Source: Tiliqua scincoides | Lineage: Eukaryota > Chordata > Lepidosauria > Squamata > Scincidae | DNA length: 64,000 nt | NCBI RefSeq assembly: GCF_035046505.1 | Contig: NC_089822.1 | Coordinates: 112,423,307 to 112,487,306, forward strand | Direction of reading: 5' to 3' | Shown here: positions 42,301-54,294 of the stretch, piece after piece | Layout of the letters: each line of letters begins with the position of its first letter | Position numbering within the stretch: position 1 is the stretch's first letter | Made by a program: the position numbers and the translations under genes | Notes under the pieces: generated by a model | Seen by the model: only the letters and a program-made list of their open reading frames with translations | What the model was told of the DNA's origin: nothing | Databases searched by the model: none

Positions 42301-42321
42301 TCTTTGGTTATCTACGGTAAG

Positions 42322-42369
42322 TCCTTCCTTCCTTCCTTCCTTCCTTCCTTCCTTCCTTCCTTCCTTCCT
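42322..42369 (+). repeat. (CCTT)n microsatellite
   Basis: A 48-bp tetranucleotide run. Confidence 0.95.
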
Positions 42370-44126
42370 AGTTTTACAGTGCTTGGAGAGTCTCCAGTGT
42401 AATGACTGCGGCAACACAGTATGTTGGACCAGCCCTACTGCTCCAAAGCTGGAAAGTTGTTCAGAATAGGTAATATTGGGCTAGATTCTCTTGCTCAGCA
42501 GGGGTCAGCCCCTGCCGGCTTGCTAATAGCCCAGGATGATTGGCTGGTGCTTGTCAACAGGAATGAAAGACAGGAGAAGATCTCCTGACAGTTGGGAATC
42601 TGGTCCTTTTTGGGAATGAAATACCCATCAGAGTCTGGGAAGATGATGTCCTCCAGCAGATGAGAGTGGGGCAGGGGAACAGTTTGGAGCCGGTTTTCAG
42701 ATTCTGAGCAAGGGAGCTAGATGGTGCTGAAGTATTGTTGGAGTGTAGCTGGGGACTTGATGTGCTGCCTGCTAAAGGAGTCTGTTTACCCCCACTATGC
42801 TTTGCTTGGGCAAATACTGTGATTACAAGATGTGCCTACTGTTCTCTAGGACTCTCTTATCCAAAGGAAAATAGCAAAGGAAATACGGTAAACTTGCTCA
42901 GGAAAGGGGGTGGGAGGAGTTCACAGCAATGTGCTCATATTATTTGCCAGCATAATATTGAGGTCAAAATATTGTCTGGGGCCATGGCGAAAAGTGTGCC
43001 TAATGCTGCATGGGAGAAACAATGTTAGGATAGTCAGTATCCTATTCATAGTGCCTGGATTGGGATCCCACCTTATCCATGAAAGGCTGTTTGCAACGTA
43101 AGTTTTTGAACTCAATGCACCGGTCAAATGCGAGGGCAGGCACAGGACAAACAGCACACACAAAATTCCCTGGCACATGCCTGCTGACAGCTGCTTCGAC
43201 AGCATTCCCTGTGCCAAGATATGGAAACCGGCCCTCCAAACACATGACCTCAACAGGGAAGCAGAGCAAGGAAGCCACACAGAGAAGGTACCTGAACACC
43301 ACTGCTCTCTGAAATGACTCCTTCCATTCTCCCTTTCTTCCCCTTATTTGTGACCAGAACTCCATCCCAGAACTCCATCCCAGAACTCCTGGGTACAGTC
43401 ACTTGCTGTCTCTCTCTCTTCCTCCACACCCCAACCCCAAACCCACCTGTAACACCTGACCTTGACACTTTATCTTCAAATGCCTTATCTGACGCCTTAT
43501 CTTCAAATTAATCCTTAGAGTGTGTACAGTACATTTGCTGCCATTCATCCTATGTGGCCCTTGCCCTCCCTCCCTTCTCTCTGTTATTTTTCCCTGTACA
43601 TCTAAATTTAGATTGAAAGTTCAAGCTGGTTCAGATGACCCCTCTGATCCCAAACTGGCTGTGCATATGCACCCTGTCCCCTCCCCTTGCCTTAATTTTC
43701 TCAATTGTGTGTGTATGGTGGTGGTGGTGCTGGGGTAATCTGAAGCTAAGTAAGTTTAGCAACATATGTAAGTTTGCAGTTCAGATGAACTGCCACCTCT
43801 GCAATTGAGAGAAGTAAGCAGGACTAGACAGGAGGAACCAGGGTGTGCACACAAGTTTTCCTGAGCATGTCCATAATTGTGTGGGGTCAGTTCAGGATCA
43901 AACAATATTGTCCAACCTAGCCCTTGAAACACCTACTGGAAGATGGGGTAGTATCTCTGCAAATCTCCCATTCATTTAAATGATGCTTGCACAGAACCTC
44001 CCAGGGGATTATTCTTTATGTTTGATACAGTATCTTTTATGCACATGATGCTTTGCACAATGAACAGGGGGGGGGAACAGTTCCCTGCCCCAAGAGGCTC
44101 ACAATCTGACATGAGGGAAGCAACTG
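42370..44126. other. intergenic stretch, no gene seen
   Basis: Contains a 14-bp tandem (CAGAACTCCATCCC, almost three units, 43355-43392) and a duplicated CCTTATCT...TTATCTTCAAAT at 43470-43508. The overlapping minus-strand frames at 42921-43468 show no family resemblance. Confidence 0.5.
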
Positions 44127-44309
44127 AGGGCCCAGTCCTATCCAATTTTCCACTGCTGGTGCTACTGTAACAATGGGGCGTGCACCGCATCCTATGGTGT
44201 GGAGGCAGTCACAGAGGCCTCCTCAAGGTCTGGGACCATTTGTTCCCTTACCTCAGGGCTGCTTTGAGGTTGCACCGGTACTGGAAAGTTGGATAGGATT
44301 GGACCCTAA
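44127..44309. mobile_element. Family B fold-back element (complete)
   Basis: GGGCCCAGTCCTATCCAATT and AAGTTGGATAGGATTGGACC as inverted ends. The interior TGGTGTGGAGGCAGTCACAG, AGGCCTCCTCAAGG is shared with all B copies. About 183 bp. Confidence 0.85.
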
Positions 44310-45399
44310 GGAAGGAAATGGAAAGGAACTGGAGCCAGGAATAAATTGGCAGAAAATATGCAACAAGTGCACATTTCTATGCAAGGCCTGAGGCCAGGGA
44401 CTAGGACTTGGGCCAACTGCTCCAGTAGAACTGGGTGCCAACTGAACACCAACTTTAGGCTTGCCAGCTTCTGAAATGGGCCCAGTAGCTGTCCCTTTAT
44501 CCCAGTGCTTTGATCTACAGTCACAAGCAGTCAATGGAAACTCCATGTAATGCTTTACTGGTTGATCTCTACAGATCACACTTTTATCAAAAGCAGGCCA
44601 ACCTGATTGGGGATTTTTTTCTCCTAGCTTGTTGGGCAGCCCTGGCAGAGGTGGGATGAGTTAGCAGGATGTACTGCTAACTCATCCCATACAGAAACAA
44701 AACCTAAATGTGTGCACCTGAACAAAATGCACAATTCAAAATGCAATAATGTACTCAGATGGGAGGGGGATAGACAGGGGCTGCCAGGGCCCTAGGAGAG
44801 TGGGTAAAGGGGGTAATTTGTACCCAGGCCCAGGGTCAGAAAGGGGGCCCAGGAGCCAAAGGAGGGGACCCAGAAATTTCCTGGGATCTTATATTTTCCA
44901 ATCTCACTCAGACTCACTGCCTGCACGGGATGCACATGGCAGCAACTACTGCCAGAAGCCACACGCACTAGGACCAGGAATGCATACATTCCTTAACAGT
45001 ATCACAGCTGGGAGGAAGCTGGCCTGCTCCAGGAGTTCTTTGGCTTGTGGATCTGCTTACAATGGATGGGAGTTTAGAGACACAGCTGCAGGGCTACAGC
45101 TGCTGCAGAAGTGGTGCCCACCCCCACTCCGTTTCCCCCCTCTGTCTTTAGGAAGGGGCCCCAAAGAAACTTTGTACCCCCTGATAGAATTCCTTTCGGA
45201 GGCCCTGGGGGCAGACCCCCCCCCAGCAGCTGTTTGTGGAAGACCACAGGAATGGGGCATAATTTGACTAAATAGCCAACATGAGGGGGGGGGAGGATAA
45301 AACAAAAGGACTGACAGTCAATCAGTGTTTAAGGGGGGGGGGAGTTATGGAAATCCACAAGCCCTGCTCCCCCCAACACTGATGGACTGTCAGTGCCTT
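44310..45399. other. intergenic stretch upstream of NFILZ
   Basis: GC-rich toward 44.8-45.3 kb, with several G or C runs. The repeated word TTTGTACCC (44817, 45172) and GGGCCCC blocks suggest an unclassified repeat. No exon was seen. Confidence 0.4.
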
Positions 45400-45830
45400 A
45401 GTTTTATCTCCGCCTCCTGGGGCAGAGAGTCGCCTCCTTGCTTGCCATGCCCCGCTGATAGAGGGCTATACATGGAGTGCCAATGTATAGTCCGAAGTCG
45501 ACGCTCGCCCCCCGCCTGCCGCCCTGCCTCGCGAGCCGGGGTGAAGTCGGGTAAGGCGGCGTCCTCGGCTGAACCGGGTCTGGACGAGGGCGGTCGCGGT
45601 GCGCCGTGGGGAGGCGCCAGCCGCGGACTGAGCCGTAGCTGCTCTGTGCGTTGAAGGCAGCGGAGCGGAGCGGAGCGGGGCGCCATCCAGTCGAGCCGGG
45701 AGGCTGCCGGGGGAGCAGGCCGGCGAAGAGACAGCGAGGACTGCGGAGCTGCTAGGCGGAGGAAGACCCTCGCCCTTGCGCGCAGCCCTCCCCTCCCATC
45801 TAGTGGCGGTGAGTAAGATGGGGCTGCCCG
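45400..45830 (+). promoter_or_regulatory. NFILZ: CpG-island promoter of the NFIL3-like gene
   Basis: Very dense CG content from about 45480 to 45790, with GGAGCGGAGCGGAGCGGGGC at about 45662-45682 and GAGCGG repeats. It has no TATA box. It lies 3.9 kb upstream of the coding exon. The frames of 133-177 codons on the minus strand here are compositional. Confidence 0.7.
45640..45808 (+). other. NFILZ: probable 5' non-coding exon of the NFIL3-like gene
   Basis: A strong splice donor, GGCG|GTGAGTAAG, ends the exon at 45808. The matching acceptor is CTGCTGTTTAG at 49734, 12 bp ahead of the start codon's A. NFIL3-type genes carry the whole CDS in one exon after a non-coding first exon, which this arrangement fits. 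The 5' limit is a guess inside the CpG island. Confidence 0.55.
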
Positions 45831-45916
45831 GCACAAGGACAAGATCCTGGGGCGGTGGCAGCAGCACCCAGACGTCCAGGAGACAAAGGGGGGCGCCCCC
45901 TCCTGACCGGTCTTCC

Positions 45917-46006
45917 AGCCCAAGCCTACGCTTGCTTACCCAGAAGTAAGCCCCATCAGAGCCAATGGGGCTTACTCCCAGGAAAGTGTGGGGCGGATTG
46001 GGCTGT
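45917..46006. mobile_element. Family A fold-back element, in NFILZ intron 1
   Basis: CAGCCCAAGCCTACGCTTGC, TTACCCAGAAGTAAGCCCCA, TGGGGCTTACTCCCAGGAAA, GGGCGGATTGGGCTG. It is among the best-preserved palindromes, about 110 bp after the splice donor. Confidence 0.8.
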
Positions 46007-47464
46007 TCTTTCGTTTTACCACCGCGGTGAATTTCTGGACGTCTCTTCCTTCACGAAGGGCTTGGAACCTCCAACCTGCTTTCAGTGCTCCATTTTTATT
46101 TTTTTTTGCGTGGAGGTGCCATTGAGCATGTGCAGAGCGCACTTCCCCCTCAACCCCAGGACACTCCAGTTCACTCCCATCGGCCATTTGGGAAGGACTC
46201 CTCAGACACGTCAAAAGACATGATGATTTCCAGGCAGACTTGAGCCCAATAAGCTCAAGTGTGCCTGGCTCGTCACATTTTCGGGAGAAATTAAGGGTTT
46301 CCTGGAGATGCTAGCCTAGTGGCGCTGTCTTTCAGATTCAAATGTGTGCCAGGGTGGCTCTTCCTGCCCCATAGCTTTAAAGTGATCGTCAGGGTGGAAA
46401 CTTTGATCCTGCAACCCAAATACACTGGGGCATGCTACAGATTTTCAAGATGCTGTAAAAGATGTGTAGTAAGAGCCTGGGCTGTGGAGACTGTTTCTAA
46501 TGGAAGTCTACTGCCCTAGTGTGGGACTGGTTGTGACCGCACAAGTGACCAGGTGGCTGCATGGGACACAGTGTTCTGAGGTGGCACTGTGAAGCAGCAA
46601 CAGATGCACCCCCATCACCCTGGCAACATTGCATGGGATTCTGGATTACATCATGAGTGACGTGGTGCAGCCACATTTTGAGTTGGCCTTGATCCTGCAT
46701 GTTGCTACACCTAGTTGACTATAGCACAGTGTTGGGGTTCAGTGCCTACCCAGGTGAGATTGTTTATCCTGCAGCTCTCCATAGGAGGCCATCACTAGCG
46801 TGTGGGAGGCTTAAAATGGAGGGATATGAAAGTGTTTTGTGTTTGCTTTGGCTGAAATTATTTGGCTGACATTTTGCAGAACATGGTGTCGTTCAGAAGT
46901 TTGCAGGGTGCATTTTCACCGTGCTAAGCAAATGTTGTTTTTTGCGCTTCCCCCCCCCCCATAGAAGGTTTCAGTGCAGCCTTTTACATATTTGGTTTTT
47001 CTGTGAGAATAAGGATGCTTCTGGTTACTTTGTAATATCAGTTTGTTTAGATATATACAGTGTTTATATGTTAAGCAATAGTTGTAGACTTGAAACAGTT
47101 CTAGTGACCCCAACAGCAAATGCATAGCTAGCTGGAAATCCAGACTTGTTCCCCCCCTTCTTTCCTCAGACTCAGAACTGCTTATTTTGTTTTTCCTTCT
47201 TCCACACAGTGTCCCATTCAAACAGAATACTGGTCTCAGGGACTCAGTGTGACACACATTCCAGTGACCTTGTGTAGCCTGCAGTCTCAAAGGCTATTAA
47301 TCAAGCACCTTTTGCTGCTAACACAGAAGTCTAGAGACAGCAAGAGCCATTTTGCATTTCATAAAGCATGTCTTTCAACAGAACTATATCCTTTTCCCCT
47401 GTTTCATTTGTGTCTCTCTCATTCACACTACATAGCCAGTGTGACACCATAGTAGTGATGGTGA

Positions 47465-47465
<1 letters not shown>
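46007..47465. other. NFILZ intron 1, unremarkable part
   Basis: No recognised repeat or exon apart from short T and C runs. Confidence 0.4.

Positions 47466-47508
<43 letters not shown>
47466..47508 (+). repeat. (TAG)n microsatellite
   Basis: About 14 perfect GTA/TAG units in NFILZ intron 1. Confidence 0.95.
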
Positions 47509-47509
<1 letters not shown>

Positions 47510-48386
47510 GGTTATGCATAGATAGATGGTATCAAAATATTGAAGCTTATCTTCCTAGATTTTTATTAAATCAGTTGTGTTATCTCCCAGCCTTCCTCCT
47601 ATTGTGGGTCAGCACATCCAGTCCTGTTTCTGAACTGGAAGGCTTCCAGCAAATTGGGAAGCAGGAGGTCTGCTGGTGGGAGGAAGTGGCTATGGGGGAG
47701 TGACCTAGTTACAGCACTGTGTAGAAAAGGAACAGAACAGAGAAGCAATTTGAGGTCACCGGCTCACACTCTCAGCCCGGGAATAGATTAAAGTCTTGAC
47801 TTCGGAGGGGCTGAGGATGGACTTTGGTCTTACTTCCCAGTTGCTGTGGAGTTGGGGCTGATCTTGGTGTAAAAGCATTGGCATCTGGCGGGGCTGATCC
47901 TCACTCTGCCACATTTTTCCTGGTGTATTTCAGAAAAGCTAATGAGGTGTACCATCTAGACTGGGAACATCAGCTCCTGTATCTGAAATATATTTATCCC
48001 AACTTTCTCATAAGAGTCAGTATGTCTTTTTTATGAAGCAAAACTGAAACAGAGCCCCAAAGCATAAACAGCCACAAAAATACCAGAAAGAGTAGCAGAT
48101 TAACAGAGAAAGTGCCTGTGAGAAGAGCCAGGTCCTTAGCCACTGACCAGCAGCACTGCTGGAGGGGGGGGGGGTCCTGGGGCAAATGCCTGCACTCTTT
48201 GGTGCCTCAATAGCAGGGGATGGACTGGCTGATCTCTGATGCTACCTGTCCCTGTAACTAAACACTCGCAAGAAGGCAGATGAATGTACATTACAAGACA
48301 TGGAATCTCACACAGTGGGGCCTGTTATTGAGGGCTAAATGTAGACATGTGCCCAAATGCACAGTGTGGCCCACTGGATGATAAGT

Positions 48387-48725
48387 GCCCAATCCTAACC
48401 AGTACACACCAGCTTACTGCCGGCATGCACTGTTGCAAACATTCCAGAAGGTGCTAGCTCAGTGCCACTGAGTGGTAGGTGGGGGTGTGGGGGGAGGCAT
48501 TCCGGGGTGGGGGGAAGGCAGGCAGAGGGCAGGGAGAGGGTGGGGAGGAAGCATGCTGGGGAGAGAGCAGGGAGGAAAGGACTGGGACTGGTGGAGCTTC
48601 TCTCCACTGGAACCTACATTCTAGCTCAGCACTCTCCTCCCACCCACATTTCTTCTTCCTCTCTGTCCCCTGCTTCCTTTTCCAATCTAGGAGTGGAAGA
48701 TAAAGGAGTAGCAGTAGAGGTAAGT
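48387..48725. mobile_element. Family D-like element, in NFILZ intron 1
   Basis: Left end GCCCAATCCTAACCAGTACA, CACCAGCTTACTGCCGGCAT, GCACTGTTGCAAAC, then G-rich DNA (GGGGTGTGGGGGGAGGC). The right limit is uncertain. Confidence 0.45.
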
Positions 48726-48974
48726 AGGCAGAGATGAGTGCCCCTCACCTGCCTGAGGCAACTGTTTCAGTTGGCCTCATAGTTAGGCCAGCTTTGAGTG
48801 AGTTCATGGAAAGTGAGATTTGAACTAGAAGCCTTCCTGATTAATCCCTTAGGCTTCACTAGGCTACACCACTGAAGTCCTGCCAAGTATTTCTCATACA
48901 TTGAGGATCTGGGTTCACATCCCTTCTTATCAAGTCACTCTTGGATCTCAATTGCCTAACTATTTTTTAATATT

Positions 48975-49205
48975 TTTTTTCACATTTTTATATCACCAAG
49001 GAGCTCAAGGTGATGTACATTGTTCCTCCCCTCTTTTTTTCCTCACAACAACCCTGTGAGGTAGGTGAGGTTGCGAGATGATGACTGGTTCAAGGTAACC
49101 CAGTAAGCTTCATGACTGTGAAGGGATTTGAATCTGGATCTTCCAGGTCTGAGTCCAACTCTTGAACCTTTACACTCATCCCAAACTCCCTAACCACTAC
49201 ACCAC
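48975..49205 (-). mobile_element. MIR-like tRNA SINE with L2-type tail, in NFILZ intron 1
   Basis: On the minus strand the tRNA-like head AGCCAGGGTGGTGTAGTGGT, TAGGGAG...AGGTTCAAG gives way to CCAGATTCAAATCC, the CATGAAGCTTACTGGGTTAC block, CTACCTCACAGGGTTGTTG and the tail CCTTGAGCTCCTTGGTGATA. This is an almost full-length copy. Confidence 0.75.
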
Positions 49206-49745
49206 CCTGGCTCATTCGTAAATTGAGTCATAAATAGTAACTTACCTACTTACAGGATTGTTGTGAGAATAAATATTATGGAACCAGAAGCTTAAAAAAG
49301 CTTTTGAAATGACTAACAGCATTAACATTGTCAGCTTTGCCTTTTGTACGCATGGGTGTGTTGGAACAAAGCAACCTCTTGGCAACATTATCTCTTCCCT
49401 GGAATAGGGAAACCTGTACAGGGAAACCTACAGATGAACTGCAAGGAATGGTATGCATTTATAAGGGGGAGTGGCATTGTGTGGTTGTACTTGTTTGTGC
49501 ACAGGTGATTGGCCACTCTGATATTACCCACAATGCAGAGGCAGGAGAGGGCATTACTACTGCAAGAGTCATTGAAGTTACCTTCAACTGCATGACCACT
49601 AGATGGCAGGCTAGGCACATGCTGACACCACATCTTTCCCTATTGTCCCAGCTCTAATTCAATAGTTAGGCACACTGATTAAAGGCAGGCATAGCATCAT
49701 GCTCTAATGTGCTCTTTTTCTCTCTGCTGTTTAGGTACTGAGGAG

Positions 49746-50834
49746 ATGGACCTGCCACTAGAAGATTCTGCAGCTCAGCCTCTTTCCGAGCTTCCAAAGC
49801 CACCTCCATCTGCCCCAAATGTGTGTGAGCTGCGCACTGCTGTGTCGTGCTTTGCTGAGGAGACGGTTTCGCTGCTGTCAGCCAATGGCCTGCTAAGCCA
49901 CTCTCTACTCAGGACCACCGAAAGTTCTGGGGAACATCCGAGGGAACCAGCCAGGCCCTCTACCGCCGTGCGACGCAAGAGGGAATTTACCCCAGATGAA
50001 AAGAAGGATGACGGCTACTGGGACAAGAGGAAGAAGAACAACGAAGCAGCCAAGCGCTCTCGAGAAAAGCGGCGTGTCAGTGACCTGGCACTGGAGGGGC
50101 GAGTGTTGGCACTGCTGGAGGAGAATGCCCGCCTCAGGGCCGAGCTCCTGGCCCTCAAGTTCCGCTTTGGCTTGATTCAGGACCCATCGGAGCATTCTCG
50201 ACCTGCGGTGGCTCTGGCTACTGAACCCCACCGGCCAACCACAACACCCCAGCACTACCCAGTGGCTCCTGACCCACCAAGGTACACCTGTTCCTTCCGG
50301 CCAGAGCCTGGCACCAACTCTGAGGACTCGGGGTTTTCCACGCCAGGCAGCTCCAGCATGGGAAGCCCTGTCTTTTTTGAGGAGCGGGACAAAGCAGAGG
50401 AAGGACTTATTTATGATGGGCACTGCCTGGTGCCTGATGCCCCAGCTGATGGAGCCGATTTCGGCCGAGCTGTCCGTTATGATTCTGGGGAGAGTGTTAA
50501 AGGTCTCCCCCACAAGCTGCGTTTCAAAATGGCTGGGGGGTCCGAGGAGATGGCTGGGGAGCCCCCAGGACATTATCCACCATCTCCACCAGTAGGGACT
50601 TGGAGGGGGCCAGCCACACGGGAGGAACCAAGAAACGGAGGAGTGCCCACGGGTGGTATGGTGTTTGATGGTTGCTGTGAAACAGAGGCCTCCAGAACCC
50701 ATTTGCCAGCCCTCCAGGGATCTGGGTTCCAGACGGAAAACAGCACCTTGCGGAGCCAGCTAGCCTCGCTTTCAGCTGAGGTGGCCCAGCTGAAAAAGCT
50801 CTTCTCCGAACAGATCCTGATCAAAATGAACTGA
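49746..50834 (+). CDS. NFILZ: NFIL3-like bZIP transcription factor
   Basis: 362 residues in one exon. It belongs to the NFIL3/E4BP4 group of nuclear bZIP factors, which bind D-box/CRE-like TTAYGTAA sites as dimers, mostly as repressors. The block [20 protein letters not shown] (76-95) leads into the basic region [15 protein letters not shown] (96-110). The zipper has leucines at 116, 123, 130 and 137 and ends FGLI (141-144). Two further patches match NFIL3: LPHKLRFKM (254-262; NFIL3 has LPHKLRIKA) and the C-terminal [14 protein letters not shown] (339-352; NFIL3 has IANLSAEVVSLKRL). The linker is Pro/Ser-rich. The N-terminus ([20 protein letters not shown]) differs from NFIL3, favouring the paralogue NFILZ/NFIL3-like. 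The ATG at 49746 is the first in the exon; an in-frame ATG at 49707 lies in the intron. No break was found. Confidence 0.92.
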   Translation: MDLPLEDSAAQPLSELPKPPPSAPNVCELRTAVSCFAEETVSLLSANGLLSHSLLRTTESSGEHPREPARPSTAVRRKREFTPDEKKDDGYWDKRKKNNEAAKRSREKRRVSDLALEGRVLALLEENARLRAELLALKFRFGLIQDPSEHSRPAVALATEPHRPTTTPQHYPVAPDPPRYTCSFRPEPGTNSEDSGFSTPGSSSMGSPVFFEERDKAEEGLIYDGHCLVPDAPADGADFGRAVRYDSGESVKGLPHKLRFKMAGGSEEMAGEPPGHYPPSPPVGTWRGPATREEPRNGGVPTGGMVFDGCCETEASRTHLPALQGSGFQTENSTLRSQLASLSAEVAQLKKLFSEQILIKMN

Positions 50835-51856
50835 GAGGATAGAGAGAGGCCAAGCAGAAAGGCTGGCGCTTGCTACGCTCCCTTTTCTCTTCCTACTGTC
50901 AAAGCCCAGCATGTGTATATTTGTACAGAACTTGGCCCTGTGGGGCTCCTCTTTTTCTTCTTCTTCTATTTGCATTAATGAAAACCCCTTCTTAGAAAGT
51001 GCCCTTCATGGTGACAGTCCTCTTCCAGTGTTTCAGGGTACCCTTTCCACAGGAGCTTTAAACCCTTGCACATTTCAGAAGATTCTGGGTCATGTTCTCA
51101 GCTCATGTGGAGGGAATGTGCCCCAGAACACACTGTAAGGGAAGATTAGTGATGGCTGGTAGGCTGTCTTTTGGAAGCTCATCCACTATTGCTCATCCTC
51201 TCTTCTGAGGATCCTTGGAACTACTGTCCTGTTCAAGCCTCCCAGCTCCATCTCTTCCCTCCCCACTGGCACAGGCCAATTAATCTAGTTCCGTCTCCCC
51301 AGCACCAGAACTGAAGAACTATTGGTTTCCCCCTGCCCATGCCATTCCCTGATAATCTCTGATCCCAACCACGGCAATGTTTCATTCCCATTTGTTTTCC
51401 TAGATTGGAATGATGGGGTAGTTTAAACACACAGATGTAGGGAGCGTTAAAAATCACCTCTCTGCAATAGCCAGGCCAAGAAATAGACAGGGTGGGAAAG
51501 AAAGGTGGGGTGGGGTGAGGGCATAAAATGGGTATCTGTATTGGGGACAGCGCAGTCTCTCTCACATCTTGGGCTTAGACCTGCCTGGAAGCCAAAACTT
51601 TGTCCATCCTTGAGGTTTGAATATTTGCTTGGGGTGGAGGAAAAGCACTTTGCACCATCTTAATAGTACTCTTCTTTATTAGTACTTATGTTTCAGTGTG
51701 AAATCCTGGCATTGAAAACATGGTGTCAACTGCAGTATTTTTAGTTGAATAAGCACCTACCTTTAAACTAATCAATTCATTGATTTGGTTTAAACAAATT
51801 AGTGTATTGCTGTATCCCTCTGTATGGATTCCTTTTTGAGAAAAACTACCATTTTA

Positions 51857-51862
51857 AATAAA
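51857..51862 (+). promoter_or_regulatory. NFILZ: poly(A) signal AATAAA for NFILZ
   Basis: Canonical hexamer in ATTTTAAATAAAAGTTTCC, 1.02 kb beyond the stop codon; the only clear one in the segment. Confidence 0.7.
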
Positions 51863-52001
51863 AGTTTCCACTAATGGTCAAATGGAAGGATGTTTCTTTT
51901 TTGTTCCCTGCCATGGTAACACACCTGAATCAAAATAGCCTCATAAAATAGTCTTGGATTCATTGATTTAAACTTGGCCTCTATCAATTAATCATCTAAC
52001 G

Positions 52002-52179
52002 GTGCAATCTTAACCAACTTTCCAGCACTGACATAGCTGTGCTAATCTGGCATGCACTGCATCTTGCAGTGGGGAGGCAGTCAAGGGGGCCTCCTCAAGG
52101 TAAGGGCATGTTTGTTACCTTACCTTGGGGCTGCATTGCAACTAAGTCAGTGCTGGAAAGTTGGTTAGAATTGCGCTCT
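52002..52179. mobile_element. Family B fold-back element (variant ends)
   Basis: GGTGCAATCTTAACCAACTT, TCCAGCACTGACATAG at the left and GTCAGTGCTGGAAAGTTGGT, TAGAATTGCGC at the right: both arms about 30 bp and well matched. It is a B subfamily with GCAATCYTAACC ends, as at 59964. Confidence 0.85.
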
Positions 52180-52284
52180 AATTTCCTGATAGACTGTGTC
52201 CGATGTGGTTGGGCTGCGCATGTAGCAGAATAGGATGATAATAGACCATGATGGCAGGCAGAGGATGACATTTTTGAATGCTTC

Positions 52285-52331
52285 CCCACACACACACACA
52301 CACACATACACGTACAGAGAGAGAGAGAGAA
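52285..52331 (+). repeat. (CA)n/(GA)n compound microsatellite
   Basis: CACACACACA followed by ACGTACAGAGAGAGAGAGAG. Confidence 0.9.
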
Positions 52332-52719
52332 CTGTAAAAATCTCTAAAACACCACAGTCCATACTATCAACTCTTATGCACCATTTGTAGACCAAATCTG
52401 AATGAATGAAATACCAATGGGAGCCTCGCATTCAAGCACCAATATTTATCAGGTTAGCTCCAAGTTTGTTTCAGGCAGGAGATTCTAGGCCACTGTGCAT
52501 TTTGCTACCTCTGATCATCATCTTTGTTTCTCATTAAAGCATACGTTTCACTTAACCACAAGGGAATTATCACTCAAGGCTTCCCAGGTATAGTGCTATC
52601 AAAAAGTCACACAGTACTGAATATAGTCCCTGCACACAGAAAACTAGTATATCAAGAAGGAGGCTGAGTTATTACTCTCCTTTCTGACTCTACCTTTAAG
52701 CCAGCTTCTGCGTATTGCG
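52332..52719. other. intergenic, no feature seen
   Basis: Nothing recognised. Confidence 0.4.
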
Positions 52720-53222
52720 AATGTGCTGTGAAGCATGTTTGCACTACCTCGGGAATCAGGGAGCAGCACAAGGACACATGCCGGCCTCCTCATGCCAAAT
52801 CTGATTCTGGCTAAGGTGAGTTCACACTAGCCAAGGGCAGCCAGTAAAGGGGGTTGAGGAGGGCGGTAGTGGGTGTTTTGGGGTGGGGGAAGGGCAATCC
52901 AGTGGACAGTCCGGGCCTGAGAGGAAGGTGAAACCTGCCCCCGGCACTTAGGATAGATCCTACCCCCCCCAAGCAACCTGGTGTTACACTTGGCTGCTCA
53001 GATTTGCGCCAATGATTTCACTGGCATACATCAGACTACTCTGAGGAACCCCATTGAGGAACCAAAGAGGAACCCCATTGAGGTGGTTTCCACGTGGCAT
53101 GGGATAAGGGGAAATAAATTCTCTTACTCTGAGTTGTGTGGGATCCACCTCAAACCCTGTGCTGGATACAGCACAGGCCAGCTAGCCTGCCTGTTCCACC
53201 ACAGGTTAGGATTGGAACCTGA
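52720..53222. mobile_element. Family D-like element (~500 bp)
   Basis: The left part AAGCATGTTTGCACTACC is a counterpart of the ACAGCATGTTTGTGAC word of other D copies. The right end is CACAGGTTAGGATTGGAACC. Inside, a 24-bp unit (GAGGAACCCCATTGAGG) is tandemly doubled at 53041-53085. Confidence 0.5.
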
Positions 53223-53867
53223 GTTTTGTTGGAGGAGGGATCTTTAGGAACATTCAGTCATGCTGCCACCACCCATCCCCTCTCCATAGTCTGAAACCAT
53301 ATGGGGCATAATAGCACTGCCACCTGCTCTGCTGTTGTTGTGAACTAGGCCATGGAGAATTCCAGTTGTGGGAATGATCCGGCTTCTCAGCAGCCTGGAA
53401 GAACTACTCTACTTGTCCAATATGTGGACCAGCTTAGAGGAAGGCAGCAGGACGTGGGTCTCAGGGAAGAGCCACTGGAACTGGCATAGGGGCAGGAAAG
53501 GGTTAGGCACAGCCAAGATGGAAAAGTGAATGTGTGACTTTCAAGGAAAGTTTGCTTAGAGAGGAAGCCCCACCCCCCAAATCCTGAGTCTCTTGCCAAG
53601 CTTAGAATGTTGCCTCAGAAGTGATGTCACAACAGGAAGTGACATCACACTCGGGCTTTTTAAAAAGTGAAAAATGGGAGGAACCCACCATCTCCCCCCA
53701 GCAGCTCGCCACCCACTTGCTCTGCTGCCTCCCCTCAGTCAGTGGCATAGCTAAGGCATCTATCTGCTACCTGAGGTCAAAGAAGATTTGTAGCCCCCAA
53801 CACAGACAAAATCAAATTTAATTCAGTAAACAAATAAAAAGTATGCCCCTTATCAGTCAGAGACACT
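53223..53867. other. intergenic, no gene seen
   Basis: A short inverted repeat, AAGTGATGTCAC/GTGACATCAC, near 53620-53650; otherwise nothing. Confidence 0.4.
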
Positions 53868-53965
53868 GTGCTGCGGTGAAGACGAATGGTTATTCTCTCC
53901 TTGCTAAATATAAGAGAGGCACCACTTGAAGAAGTGCCTTTTTACACAGTTAGCAAGGGAAACTG
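53868..53965 (-). mobile_element. older fragment of the 15408/35196 LINE/SINE family
   Basis: GTTATTCTCTCCTTGCTAAA, TATAAGAGAGGCACCACTTG, AAGAAGTGCCTTTTTACACA, GTTAGCAAGG parallels GTTACTCTCCCCCTGCTAAA ... GAAAAAGTGCCTCTTACCCA in the younger copies. Confidence 0.55.
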
Positions 53966-54294
53966 TATTATGATACATGGAAATGAGAGCTGACTCATAT
54001 TAACACCTTTTTTATTTCATGCTGTATCATGATAATATGTCATTGCAACATATCAATAATATAATAACATGTCATTGCCTCTCAGAACAATCATAGGTCA
54101 GTTTTGAGTTAAGAAAATCCACTTTTTGTTCCATAAGGCAGTTGTGTTTTCATTTTATGGTTAATTGGCCATGTTTGATAGAATACAGATATTCCAGTGC
54201 AGTTTGCTTCATTGCATTCACCATTAAATTACTTTTCCAATGATATATAACATGATGGTATTATTCATACATACTAAGATTTTCACAGTTTGAG

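Larger units (their letters stand above)
49735..51880 (+). other. NFILZ: NFILZ exon 2 (coding exon plus 3' UTR)
   Basis: The acceptor is a T/C-rich tract ending CTGCTGTTTAG at 49734. The exon has 11 bp of 5' UTR, the CDS 49746-50834, and a 3' UTR of about 1.03 kb to just past the AATAAA at 51857-51862. The 3' end is inferred from that signal. Confidence 0.75.

Noticed and set aside
45390-45923. 133- and 177-codon minus-strand frames and a 109-codon plus-strand frame
   Set aside because: GC-driven frames in the NFILZ CpG island; repetitive Arg/Ala/Pro composition and no splice or domain support.
49707-49745. In-frame upstream ATG extending NFILZ by 13 residues
   Set aside because: The added codons run through the polypyrimidine tract and acceptor CTGTTTAG, so they are intronic; the first ATG after the splice site is at 49746.
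49905-50702. 265-codon minus-strand open frame
   Set aside because: It lies fully antisense to the NFILZ coding exon; it is a codon-bias shadow with no protein resemblance.
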